Of a stretch of 18,786 nucleotides of DNA, positions 8,310-15,843 are shown one piece after another. Position 1 is the stretch's first letter, and each line of letters starts with the position of its first letter. The stretch is from assembly GCA_002725475.1 (NCBI GenBank), contig PBPH01000061.1, forward strand, positions 1-18,786, given 5' to 3'. Under the pieces are notes generated by a model. That model saw nothing but the letters and a program-made list of their open reading frames with translations. It made no database searches and was not told where the DNA came from. Both the position numbers and the translations under genes were made by a program. This stretch comes from Methanobacteriota archaeon (GTDB lineage: Archaea; Thermoplasmatota; Poseidoniia; Poseidoniales; Thalassarchaeaceae).

Positions 8310-9241
8310 CATTAGCGGCTTCAAGAGATGGTTATGGTGCTGCACTTTTGAAGTTAGCAGAAGATCCCAAGGTTGTAGTTATTGAGGCTGATTTGGGCAA
8401 ATCAACAAAAAGCCAAATGTTCAGGAAGGAATATCCAGAACGAACTATTTCCCTAGGCATATCAGAACAAAATATGATGCTAGTCTCTGCTGGTCTAGCT
8501 ACAAGTGGATACAAACCATTTGCCTCTACTTTTGCTATATTTACTGAACGCGGATTTGAACAAGTTAGAAATGGGATTGCTAGACCAAATATTCCAGTAC
8601 ATATTTGCGGTAGCCATGGCGGAATTCATACGGGTACTGACGGTTCATCTGCTCAATCTATTGAAGATTTAGCAATTTATCGTAGTCTGCCAAATATGAT
8701 TGTTTTACATCCCTCTGATGATTTGAGTACTGAATATCTAACAACGCAACTATTGGAAATGGACTCTCCATCATACACTAGAACAGCAAGGAATAAAACC
8801 CCGAGAATTTATGATTCAGAAACTGTCAAGGAACTTAGAATTGGCAAAGCGGAACTGCTTGAAGATGGTGATGATGTAGCAATTATTGCATGCGGAGTAA
8901 TGGTTTCTAGGGCCTTGGAAGTTTCAAAAATATTGGCCGAAGAAAATATTTCAGCCGCTGTAATTGATATGCACACTATTAAACCACTAGATGGTGAGAT
9001 GATAGATTATCTTGCAAAAACTTGTGGCTGTTTCGTTACTATTGAAGATCATTCAATTATTGGTGGTTTAGGTGGAGCAGTATCTGAACATCTATCAAGT
9101 AATTTACCATGTCCAATAGAAAGGATTGGCGTTAATGACCACTTTGGTGAATCTGGTCAAGGAGATGAATTATTGGATAAATATGGAATGGGCATTCAAG
9201 ATATTGTTAATGCAGCGCGTTCTGCAATAGCACGAAAATAA
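8306..9241 (+). CDS. tktB: Transketolase, C-terminal (pyrimidine-binding) subunit
   Basis: This is the partner of the preceding gene and supplies the pyrimidine-binding domain and the C-terminal transketolase domain (311 residues). The glutamate that activates the thiamine N1' is in the motif GISEQNM (Glu54). The segment HICGSHGGIHTGTDGSSAQ (~100-118) is the usual substrate-side loop of split transketolases and DXS-like proteins. The C-terminal domain begins near residue 175 with the pattern DVAIIACGVMVSRALE. The start codon is GTG at 8306, overlapping the TGA of the upstream subunit by 4 nt, a classic coupling arrangement. Together the two genes give one complete transketolase of about 590 residues. 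An acetoin/pyruvate dehydrogenase or DXS identity is less likely, because the two-gene order and split point match archaeal transketolase. Confidence 0.9.
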   Translation: MTLAASRDGYGAALLKLAEDPKVVVIEADLGKSTKSQMFRKEYPERTISLGISEQNMMLVSAGLATSGYKPFASTFAIFTERGFEQVRNGIARPNIPVHICGSHGGIHTGTDGSSAQSIEDLAIYRSLPNMIVLHPSDDLSTEYLTTQLLEMDSPSYTRTARNKTPRIYDSETVKELRIGKAELLEDGDDVAIIACGVMVSRALEVSKILAEENISAAVIDMHTIKPLDGEMIDYLAKTCGCFVTIEDHSIIGGLGGAVSEHLSSNLPCPIERIGVNDHFGESGQGDELLDKYGMGIQDIVNAARSAIARK

Positions 9242-9313
9242 TCCTTCATTTTAGTACATACAATCAATGCTTTCATGAATAGCAGTCAATTGGCAATGGT
9301 CGGGCGTGTTCCT

Positions 9314-9865
9314 ATGAGTGACCATTTGGAGAAGTTAGAAAGGTTGCTAGATGGTGAACTTGGGCCAGAAATATTGGAAGAAGACCCCGTACTAGCTAAA
9401 CTTGCTGAAAGAATTTATGGCGATGACTTCCTAGAGAAAATGGGCCTTTCAAGGGGCGATTCTAAACGTGCCCTTTCAGAATCACTAAGTGACGAATTGG
9501 ATGATGATATGCTCATCGAAATCATTCCAACTGATGATATAGAACCATTTGATGCACCCACAATAATTGATACTCCAACCCTCCCAGAGCAATCTAAAAC
9601 TACAAAAAAACCATATCTTAGTGGTGGATTATTTCTTGTTACAATTTTGAATTTATTTGGTCTGTTCTCCTTCCTGGGGAGTGGGTGCACTGGTGGGGGG
9701 TGTCCTTCTGATGGACATAATAAGATCAATTGGGCTAGTATAGGTAATTTGGATTCTGGTTGGGGTTGGTCACCTTCAGTTTTAGAAGGGTCAATAGGAA
9801 TACCAGACATATTGGCAATTACAATATCTGCTGTTATGATATTGATTTGGTTCATCCGACGCTGA
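9314..9865 (+). CDS. Unknown acidic protein with two C-terminal membrane segments
   Basis: I do not recognise this protein. From the preferred ATG at 9314 it is 183 residues. The N-terminal ~90 residues are acidic and probably helical at first (SDHLEKLERLLDGELG, then VLAKLAERIYG), followed by a disordered Asp/Pro/Thr-rich linker. Then come a hydrophobic segment (GGLFLVTILNLFGLFSFLGS), a short glycine-rich loop with two cysteines (GCTGGGCPSDG), a Trp/Ser/Gly-rich stretch, and a final hydrophobic segment ending in IRR. The topology suggests cytosolic N- and C-termini with a small outside loop that may hold a disulfide. In-frame ATGs at 9275 and 9296 would add 13 or 6 residues; no ribosome binding site settles the choice. 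It follows the transketolase pair on the same strand and ends 5 bp from the proS stop. Confidence 0.6.
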   Translation: MSDHLEKLERLLDGELGPEILEEDPVLAKLAERIYGDDFLEKMGLSRGDSKRALSESLSDELDDDMLIEIIPTDDIEPFDAPTIIDTPTLPEQSKTTKKPYLSGGLFLVTILNLFGLFSFLGSGCTGGGCPSDGHNKINWASIGNLDSGWGWSPSVLEGSIGIPDILAITISAVMILIWFIRR

Positions 9866-9870
9866 AATGA

Positions 9871-11364
9871 CTAATACATCCTTGCCAAATGTTGTTTTCT
9901 CTTGGTCATTTTACCAGAAATTATACACGACATCTCAGTTTCGTATGTTTCAATACTATCTCCTAATATTGTAAGCCCAGTTGTCTTTTCCAATAATTCT
10001 GCATCAGAATCATTACCATCGAAAGGAACATGGTAAATGATTCCATCTTCTATTTGCTCATCAATTGATTCCAATGACTTAATGGAATTAGACATCATAT
10101 GATTGCTACGAATTTCTAATTCTTTTTCTATTTCAATTAGTTCATTAGTTACAGCTGAAACTATGTCATCTAATGGTATTGGGGCCTTACCACCAGTCCT
10201 ACGTGCTGCAAAAGCAGTACCTTTATCCATATCTCGAGGGCCTATTTCCAGACGTAATGGGACTCCTTTGATTTCCCAGTCATAATATTTCTGACCGGGC
10301 CTTAAATCTCTGTCATCAATGTATGTTCTAAAACCCGCTTGACTCAATTTCTCAGAAACTTGCTTGGCTGCATCTGTTACAATAGGATTTTTGTGAGCTG
10401 CTACAGGCATAATTACTATTTGAATAGGGGCTATTTTTGGTGGAAAAATTAGTCCATGGTCATCACCGTGAGTTCCAACAACTGCACCCAGCAACCTCTC
10501 TGACATCCCATATGTGGTTTGGTGGCAGTTTCTCTTTACACCATCTCCGTCCTCATATGTGATGTCAAATGCTTCAGCCCATTGATCCCTATAGTGGTGG
10601 CATGAAGCAACTTGTAATGTCCTTCCATTCGGCATAATTACGTCAATAGCAATTGTATACCATGCGCCAGGAAAGGTATCCCAGACAGGGCGTTTTGAAA
10701 TGATTACTGGTAGTTTAAGATCAGACATTATATTTCCAACGATTTCTAAATCCTCATTTATTTGTTCTGTAGCGCTGTCTTCATCTGTATGAGCTGTATG
10801 AGCTTCAAAGAAATGAATCTCGCGAACACGAATAAAAGACCTTGTTTGCTTAGTTTCATATCTAAATGTATTAACAATTTGATAAATTTTCAAAGGTAAA
10901 TCTGTATGACTTCTTATCCATAACGGGAAAAGGGTGTACATAGCAGTCTCTGATGTTGGGCGTAGGAACATGGGAATGTCCAATTCATTTTCACCAGCAT
11001 GTTTAACCCAATAAACTTCCTTTTTGAATCCCTCAACTTCTTCATCATATCTCATTTCGGAAGGATCGATGCCTAATTCCCTTGCTGCCTTAAGTTTCGC
11101 AACTAGTTTATTCTCTTTATCCAATAAATCTTCAGGAATTAATAATGGGAAATTTACTTCTTCATGATTTGTTCTAGTCATTTCAGAATGAGTCAAGGAA
11201 TCGATATTTTTCATTGCCTTCCAACCATATGGACGCCATACGTCCATGCCTTTGATTGGATATCTTTTATCGACTAAGTCAGCAATTTCAACAATTGCTG
11301 GATACCACGAACTAAATTCACTCTTAGGGGGTATTCCGCGCTTAGCCTTATCGTGCCCCCCCAT
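9871..11364 (-). CDS. proS: Prolyl-tRNA synthetase, archaeal/eukaryotic type
   Basis: This class II enzyme attaches proline to tRNA(Pro). From the ATG at 11364 it is 497 residues, the normal length for the type without an editing insertion. Visible blocks are RPTSETAMY (135-143), FRYETKQTRSF with motif 2 Arg (167-177), EIHFFEAHTAH (182-192), YGMSERLLGAVVGTHGDDHGL (starting ~285), the anticodon-binding domain from ~310, and the C-terminal residue Tyr497 that is conserved in this type. An upstream TTG (11394) was rejected because it overlaps the preceding gene. Two oddities: the C-terminal domain lacks most of the cysteines that bind zinc in related enzymes, and the active-site segment usually reading like SHxLGQNFAKAF is SCHHYRDQWAEAF. 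It is the last gene of a tight minus-strand cluster with coaBC and a small membrane protein. Confidence 0.93.
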   Translation of the reverse strand: MGGHDKAKRGIPPKSEFSSWYPAIVEIADLVDKRYPIKGMDVWRPYGWKAMKNIDSLTHSEMTRTNHEEVNFPLLIPEDLLDKENKLVAKLKAARELGIDPSEMRYDEEVEGFKKEVYWVKHAGENELDIPMFLRPTSETAMYTLFPLWIRSHTDLPLKIYQIVNTFRYETKQTRSFIRVREIHFFEAHTAHTDEDSATEQINEDLEIVGNIMSDLKLPVIISKRPVWDTFPGAWYTIAIDVIMPNGRTLQVASCHHYRDQWAEAFDITYEDGDGVKRNCHQTTYGMSERLLGAVVGTHGDDHGLIFPPKIAPIQIVIMPVAAHKNPIVTDAAKQVSEKLSQAGFRTYIDDRDLRPGQKYYDWEIKGVPLRLEIGPRDMDKGTAFAARRTGGKAPIPLDDIVSAVTNELIEIEKELEIRSNHMMSNSIKSLESIDEQIEDGIIYHVPFDGNDSDAELLEKTTGLTILGDSIETYETEMSCIISGKMTKRKQHLARMY

Positions 11365-11383
11365 GTTACCACACGCCAACCCA

Positions 11384-11683
11384 TTATGCTTCAATACTAT
11401 CTATGCCTGAACTCGATTGCGACATTGGATTAAATATCGCCAATAGGGATGCAAATAACCACGCAGCCTCCAATAATACAAACGCCCATTCACCTGTATG
11501 CATGGCTCTGATTCCTAAAATTCCTGACCCAATTGCCATGAGTAGAAGATAGGTTAGACCACGACTATCGAGTACCCCTCTAGTCTCAAAAACGAAGGCT
11601 CCTAAAATACAACACATTCCAATATATGAACCGTAATAAGTAAAAGGTTCCCATGATTCTAAAGCAATTACACTTCCAGTCAT
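11384..11683 (-). CDS. Small membrane protein, CBU_0592-like
   Basis: This 99-residue protein has three predicted membrane helices at about 14-34, 42-60 and 66-85. The pattern LTYLLLMAIGSGILGIRAMHTG followed by WAFVLLEAAWLFASLLAIF resembles the small CBU_0592-like family found beside many unrelated genes, whose function is not known. The assignment is from remembered sequence feel and is tentative. The start ATG at 11681-11683 lies only 3 bp after the coaBC stop, and the proS ATG begins 19 bp after this gene's stop, so all three are probably co-transcribed. A short polar C-terminal tail (SQSSSGIDSIEA) follows the last helix. Confidence 0.65.
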   Translation of the reverse strand: MTGSVIALESWEPFTYYGSYIGMCCILGAFVFETRGVLDSRGLTYLLLMAIGSGILGIRAMHTGEWAFVLLEAAWLFASLLAIFNPMSQSSSGIDSIEA

Positions 11684-11686
11684 TTA

Positions 11687-12883
11687 TTAGCGGCTAATTT
11701 GCTCATCAATAATCATTGCCAATGATAAATTGTCTTTAATGGTAGTTATTACACCTTTTTCGTTAACCCAAAATGCCCTAGGTGTCGTTTCATCATTTAC
11801 CGATTCTAGTAAATTCGCAACTACTCCATTTAATTGATATTTATTAATCATATTTTTAGCCGACTCTATCAAATCGTCATGACTAACATTTGACTCCAAT
11901 TTAAATCCAATCCTGATAGTATTGTCACAGTATGGGGTCAATTCGTTAATATGTTTCTTAGATGAGTTTAATTCTATCAACCATGTTTGTTCATCAGATT
12001 TCAACTTGTAATCATGATAATTTGAAGGGGTGAAATCAAGAACCGCGGCACAATGCACCCAAGAATCTGGTGGATTTTCAGACTTTGCATGTAGTAATAA
12101 TGCATTTAGCATGTCATCTGGATTACTGTGATATTCTAAATTTTTCAGGAATGTTGGTGCAGGTGAAGTTGTCTCACCATGAACAACAATCACATCATGA
12201 CCCATCCTATAGAGATAATCACTAATTTTCCAACCAGTTTTTCCAGTAGATGTATTTTGAATCCATCGCACATGATCAATAGGGCTGCGTGTTGCTCCAA
12301 TTGTAATTATTACCTTACTTGATTTATTACTCGAATTAATTATATGGCTAAATTCTGCAACGATATTCACCGTATCGGGGGTTTTTCTTCTACCTTCCTC
12401 ATGAGGCCCCCATAATACATAATTTCCGTTTTGAATTAGTTCATTTGTTAAATCCTCAGTTATTGGATCGGATGAGAGTGAATTGTGCATACTTGGTACG
12501 AATAATATTGGTATTCCCCTACCCCTTGCTGCTGACATTGCCATTTGTAATGGGGTGTCCATGATGCCATGAATATGAGACGCAATTGTATATCTTGTTG
12601 CAGGGCAGACAAGCACCGCATCTACTTCTTCCAATTGGGCCATATCAGCTTCCCAGTCAATAATTACTTGAGATTGTGATGCCCATTCAATAGCTAATGG
12701 TGATATGATTTGTTGCGCGGCTTTAGTCATGACAACTATGGGAATCCCTCCATGCCTCCTGATTTCGCGTAATAACCTTACACTATCAACAGCAGCAATA
12801 CCTCCCGTAATGCCAACTAGTATCTTCATACCACTTAGGGAATTAGAGACTATCTCGACATCGACATCCTTTGTCTCCGCCAT
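11687..12883 (-). CDS. coaBC: CoaBC: phosphopantothenoylcysteine ligase with degenerate decarboxylase half
   Basis: CoaBC makes 4'-phosphopantetheine for coenzyme A. The CoaB half joins phosphopantothenate to cysteine and the CoaC half, a flavoprotein, decarboxylates the product. From the ATG at 12883 (398 residues; AGGT lies upstream) the flavoprotein domain starts at MKILVGITGGIAA (19-31) and the ligase domain near 190. Ligase signatures are present: GATRSPIDHVRWIQN with the intermediate-binding Asn210, STGKTGW, an AAVLDF block, and KLK (293-295). The decarboxylase signatures are poor: the family's HIxL is MAQL (81-84), PxMNxxMW is PSMHNSL (130-136), and the ACGDxGxGRM clamp is replaced by RRKTPD without cysteine. 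An upstream start at 12997 would overlap the divergent gene and is unlikely. It heads a cluster with a small membrane protein and proS. Confidence 0.85.
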   Translation of the reverse strand: MAETKDVDVEIVSNSLSGMKILVGITGGIAAVDSVRLLREIRRHGGIPIVVMTKAAQQIISPLAIEWASQSQVIIDWEADMAQLEEVDAVLVCPATRYTIASHIHGIMDTPLQMAMSAARGRGIPILFVPSMHNSLSSDPITEDLTNELIQNGNYVLWGPHEEGRRKTPDTVNIVAEFSHIINSSNKSSKVIITIGATRSPIDHVRWIQNTSTGKTGWKISDYLYRMGHDVIVVHGETTSPAPTFLKNLEYHSNPDDMLNALLLHAKSENPPDSWVHCAAVLDFTPSNYHDYKLKSDEQTWLIELNSSKKHINELTPYCDNTIRIGFKLESNVSHDDLIESAKNMINKYQLNGVVANLLESVNDETTPRAFWVNEKGVITTIKDNLSLAMIIDEQISR

Positions 12884-12898
12884 CAATACCTGCGGTTT

Positions 12899-12927
12899 GG
12901 TGCCCCCCTTTACGCATACCGGTGCCC
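12899..12927. repeat. GGTGCCC direct repeat in the coaBC divergent spacer
   Basis: GGTGCCC occurs at 12899-12905 and again at 12921-12927, 22 bp apart start to start (about two helical turns), in the 78-bp spacer between coaBC and the divergent membrane protein gene. In an AT-rich genome a repeated GC-rich 7-mer here is mildly suggestive of paired operator half-sites. Chance is not excluded. Confidence 0.25.
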
Positions 12928-12961
12928 AAAACTGAATTAGTCTCGCCTTTTCGTAGGCAAC

Positions 12962-13552
12962 ATGGAGAAGGATAACTCTAGTATTGAAAGAGTACATCGC
13001 GGAATGTCAAGTTCGCTATTATGGCTGACCTTGCTGTTTTTCTTCATAATGATGGGAATGATAGTAAGTTTGCAAATTAGTCTCGCATCATTAATTGGCA
13101 TTTTATCCATCGGAATGATGGTTGGTCTGATCACGATATATTTTGGATTCAATAATCGGCGTCCATGGGCATATAAATTTGCCATGGCTCATTGGCTATT
13201 CCTGATACTTATTTGCATCCTAATTGGCATTCAAAATCTATTAGTCGGTGTTTCAGGAGATATACTAGCATTGGTAATGTCTGGTATGTTAATATTTATT
13301 TCAGTTGGAATGATTAAGAGATTCTCAACATTTTCTAATCCTATTTTCATAGCTTGGTATTTAGGAAAAACTAACAAAATAATTGCTACTTCAAATCTAG
13401 ATGAAAATGAAATGATGGGGGCTTGCCCCAATTGTCTTTCATTATTGGCAGTTAAACCATTAGAATTACATCATGAAGATAAGTGCCCAAATTGCAATAT
13501 GAAACTAGTTTCCGATGAAACATATCATAAATTTGCTAATGAAGAAGAATGA
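12962..13552 (+). CDS. Unknown membrane protein with C-terminal zinc ribbon
   Basis: I do not recognise this 196-residue protein as a named family. It has four predicted membrane helices (about 17-38, 41-62, 73-94 and 99-118) and then a cytosolic C-terminal region. That region contains a zinc ribbon built from CPNC at 155-158 and CPNC at 175-178, with a short charged spacer between. The N-terminal 15 residues are polar (MEKDNSSIERVHRGM). The start ATG at 12962 is the first in frame; Met15 is an alternative. It is transcribed away from coaBC across a 78-bp spacer, and its stop codon directly abuts the stop of the actin-like gene. Membrane helices plus a soluble zinc ribbon could recruit a cytosolic partner to the membrane; given the neighbours, the actin homologue is a candidate, but that is speculation. 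Confidence 0.7.
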   Translation: MEKDNSSIERVHRGMSSSLLWLTLLFFFIMMGMIVSLQISLASLIGILSIGMMVGLITIYFGFNNRRPWAYKFAMAHWLFLILICILIGIQNLLVGVSGDILALVMSGMLIFISVGMIKRFSTFSNPIFIAWYLGKTNKIIATSNLDENEMMGACPNCLSLLAVKPLELHHEDKCPNCNMKLVSDETYHKFANEEE

Positions 13553-14578
13553 TTATTGGTCAGAAATGGTTAGATTTTTCCAATATTCTTCAGGTACTTC
13601 CTGTGCTAATCGAAGTGCCCCCTCGGCCCCCAGTTTAACTGGGTCTTCAACAATATGAACAGTAATTTCACCTAAATCAGCCAGTCTGTCTTCCATAGTT
13701 GCGCCCAATCCCCTGATGCCTGAACCGCCACCTGCAAGAATGATATTCTGACGGAATGCATCGTGATATTCGGGGTTTGAGTCTGCAATCAAGCCCTTAA
13801 CATTGAAAATGATGTCATCAACTATTGATTCACATGCTGAAGATACACAGTCTGTAATGTCTAATGACATTGCCTTGCCTTCAATAGAGAAATCTACAAT
13901 GATTGGATCTTCTGGTGGTGAATGATTGGTGAATGAATATTGTTCCTTCCAGCGCCTGGCCATATCTTTAGTGACTTGCGCGCCAACATATTTCTTTTGT
14001 ATTTCCTCTATTAGTCTTGCATCGACAAAATCTCCTGCGCGGTTGATGTGCAACTGATCTTCTGGCCTTGGTATTGTACCATAAACTCTGCAAATATCAG
14101 TAGTACCAGCACCAATATCGATTACCATTGTGTGGTCAAGCATATCCAATGCATAAGCTACTGCAAAAGGTTCGGAAATAATCATGCAAGCATTTACTGT
14201 ACCAGCTGCCGCATCAAAAATTGCTGTTTTATCGACATGACTAGCCTCAGCTGGTGCGCCAATAACTGCTACTACTCTGTCATAATCTTCTGGGTCAGCA
14301 AGATTCATCATATGATTGATGAAATGCGCAATGTATTTTTTATCCTCTGGAGTATCCTTGATAACGCCGTGTTCAAGAGGTCTATAGAGGTTTAACGCCA
14401 ACCTATTCTTTAGAGCTTCTTCTCCGAACAGTACATCTCTGCGTAGGAAATTTTTTGCGATAGAATCCTTTGGTGTCCCAATTACAGTAAGCACCTTTTC
14501 ATCGTGCTTGTCATTAGAAACCATCACAGACCTAAATGTACCTAAATCCACGCCTATATACAGAGTATCTGTCGCCAT
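13553..14578 (-). CDS. MamK-like bacterial/archaeal actin homologue
   Basis: This 341-residue protein has the actin/MreB ATPase fold: phosphate-1 loop GVDLGTFRS (Asp11 to Thr14), phosphate-2 loop VIDIGAGTTDICR (152-164), SEPFAVAYALD around the catalytic-side Glu136, and adenosine motif LAGGGSGIRGL (281-291). Several blocks match MamK, the magnetosome-aligning actin, better than MreB: YRPLEHGVIK (65-74), GTIPRPEDQ, KEQYSF and the C-terminal GALRLAQEVPEEYWKNL. No membrane-binding helix is visible. MamK-like actins form ATP-dependent filaments that position intracellular structures. The start at ATG 14578 is set by GGTGA (14584-14588) 5 nt upstream; the frame stays open to 14623 but without such a site. 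The upstream neighbour on the same strand is a two-zinc-ribbon protein, 76 bp away. No other magnetosome genes are present. The family call rests on remembered MamK sequence. Confidence 0.82.
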   Translation of the reverse strand: MATDTLYIGVDLGTFRSVMVSNDKHDEKVLTVIGTPKDSIAKNFLRRDVLFGEEALKNRLALNLYRPLEHGVIKDTPEDKKYIAHFINHMMNLADPEDYDRVVAVIGAPAEASHVDKTAIFDAAAGTVNACMIISEPFAVAYALDMLDHTMVIDIGAGTTDICRVYGTIPRPEDQLHINRAGDFVDARLIEEIQKKYVGAQVTKDMARRWKEQYSFTNHSPPEDPIIVDFSIEGKAMSLDITDCVSSACESIVDDIIFNVKGLIADSNPEYHDAFRQNIILAGGGSGIRGLGATMEDRLADLGEITVHIVEDPVKLGAEGALRLAQEVPEEYWKNLTISDQ

Positions 14579-14583
14579 TACAT

Positions 14584-14588
14584 TCACC
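14584..14588 (-). promoter_or_regulatory. Ribosome binding site that fixes the actin-like gene start
   Basis: GGTGA on the minus strand, 5 nt before the ATG at 14578, complements the archaeal 16S rRNA 3' end. It supports the 341-residue product over the longer open frame reaching 14623. Confidence 0.6.
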
Positions 14589-14608
14589 GCAATTACGTCT
14601 CGTAGGAC

Positions 14609-14629
14609 TAGGTATATCAACAATACCTA
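14609..14629. repeat. Inverted repeat TAGGTAT-7-ATACCTA upstream of the actin-like gene
   Basis: TAGGTAT (14609-14615) and ATACCTA (14623-14629) form a perfect 7-bp inverted repeat around a 7-nt spacer. It lies about 30-50 nt upstream of the actin-like start codon, in the 76-bp gap after the zinc-ribbon gene. It overlaps the place where a TATA box would be expected, so an operator is possible. A terminator for the upstream gene is less likely because no T-run follows on the minus strand. Confidence 0.35.
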
Positions 14630-14654
14630 AATTTCATCTTTTAGATTGGCTAAA

Positions 14655-15701
14655 TTATAACCACATTTCACAGCCGTTGCAATACCATGCACTGTGTTCA
14701 ATAAACAATTCTGACATTTTTCCACAACCAGTACACTCCTTCTGAGCACCTTCTCCAAACAATGTAATAATTATCTGGATATGTCGCTCGTCTGAAATGT
14801 CCAAGTGTTGCCTCATTGCCCACAACAATTGGTCTTCACTAGGTGTGATAACACCATCTGATAATACTAATTCAACTGCTGTTTGGTAATCAGATTCTAG
14901 GCTGACTGAAGCTGGGTCTAATGTGACTCCGTCTTTTTCAGCAACCATGTCTTGGGAGCCCGGATCATCCACGTATAGGACCAACGCACCCGTATCTAAT
15001 GAATTATCACGTAACTCAAATAATATTTTATTTCCTTCATTATTTGCATAAACGAAATTACTTGAACGATTAATTATTGATGCAATATTTCTAGCAGTTT
15101 CCTCAACAGTCCTACCCTTCCTCCAACCCATTTCGGTATCTTCATTCAAAAGGTAAAATTCGGTCCCTTTACCTGGATATTCTATGCGAATTTCCTCACC
15201 GCCATCGAAATTATTTGTTAGTATCGATAAACTACCCACGCTAGTATCTAGAATATTATCATCATCATCAAAATTTATGATCAAGGGTTTTCGTTCTTCA
15301 CTAGCGGCATTGTAATGGCCTTGCATACCTTCCATCCATTTGTCTTGCAAACGTGTCAATCCTTCTTGTTGCTCGCGTGTTAAATTTTCATCAATACCCA
15401 ATACCCTTGACAAACCTGTTCCACTTTCCATTTCTTCCTTGAACTGCCGAACCAATTCTGATTCACTATTTACAGATTCTACATGTTTAACTTTATTAGA
15501 TTCAAAATTTGGATCTTTCCATTCGTATTGGCACCTATCACAACTAATGTATCCCTTAATGGACGATGAGGCTGATTTACCACCGCATCTTGGGCAATCT
15601 CCCTCTTCTTCGATAGCCAAATTATCCTTTGCCTCAGCAAGACCTTTGGTGCCTTTTAAGGGCCTCTTCCTGAATGCCATCAAATACTTGGAGTATGGCA
15701 T
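14655..15701 (-). CDS. Unknown protein with two zinc ribbons and a TerB-like segment
   Basis: I cannot name this protein. From the ATG at 15701 it has 348 residues. After a basic N-terminus comes a zinc ribbon (Cys36, Cys39, Cys54, Cys57; CPRCGG...CDRC). An acidic helical region (~75-135) follows, then a beta-rich middle (~140-250) with the pattern RTVEETARNIASIINRSSNFVYA. Next is a segment ELVLSDGVITPSEDQLLWAM with QHLDISDERH (~278-306), which resembles the acidic helical hairpins of TerB-like domains, and a C-terminal zinc ribbon (Cys323, Cys326, Cys341, Cys344). The start is chosen because a good TATA box lies about 29 nt upstream, suggesting a near-leaderless message; Met8 (ATG at 15680) is the alternative. 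It precedes the actin-like gene on the same strand by 76 bp. Paired zinc ribbons suggest an adaptor or assembly role, but function is unknown. Confidence 0.7.
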   Translation of the reverse strand: MPYSKYLMAFRKRPLKGTKGLAEAKDNLAIEEEGDCPRCGGKSASSSIKGYISCDRCQYEWKDPNFESNKVKHVESVNSESELVRQFKEEMESGTGLSRVLGIDENLTREQQEGLTRLQDKWMEGMQGHYNAASEERKPLIINFDDDDNILDTSVGSLSILTNNFDGGEEIRIEYPGKGTEFYLLNEDTEMGWRKGRTVEETARNIASIINRSSNFVYANNEGNKILFELRDNSLDTGALVLYVDDPGSQDMVAEKDGVTLDPASVSLESDYQTAVELVLSDGVITPSEDQLLWAMRQHLDISDERHIQIIITLFGEGAQKECTGCGKMSELFIEHSAWYCNGCEMWL

Positions 15702-15725
15702 GAGTGATATGGGTTGCGTTTGCAA

Positions 15726-15733
15726 AAATATAT
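15726..15733 (-). promoter_or_regulatory. TATA box for the two-zinc-ribbon gene
   Basis: ATATATTT on the minus strand is centred about 29 nt before the ATG at 15701. That is the spacing expected when transcription starts at or just before the start codon. This is the clearest TATA box in the window and decides the start. It lies in the AT-rich 142-bp divergent spacer shared with kptA. Confidence 0.5.
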
Positions 15734-15843
15734 GATTAGTTCATTTTTAATTTTAAAAATTAATATTCTTCTGTTTAAACTACATATTGATTTCGAGTAT
15801 GAAACCGGCGCTGTTATGAATAGGTCATTGGTCGCCCCGACTG

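Noticed and set aside
9415..9855. 146-codon minus-strand frame
   Set aside because: It is antisense to the 9314-9865 gene, has no ribosome binding site, and its Ser/Pro-rich composition is typical of a shadow frame.
12884..12997. N-terminal extension of coaBC to 12997
   Set aside because: It would overlap the divergent membrane protein gene, adds residues unlike any flavoprotein, and the ATG at 12883 has an AGGT site upstream.
15743..15760. AT-only inverted repeat ATTTTTAA-TT-TTAAAAAT
   Set aside because: Such dyads are expected by chance in an AT-rich spacer, and it is not placed like a terminator for either divergent gene.
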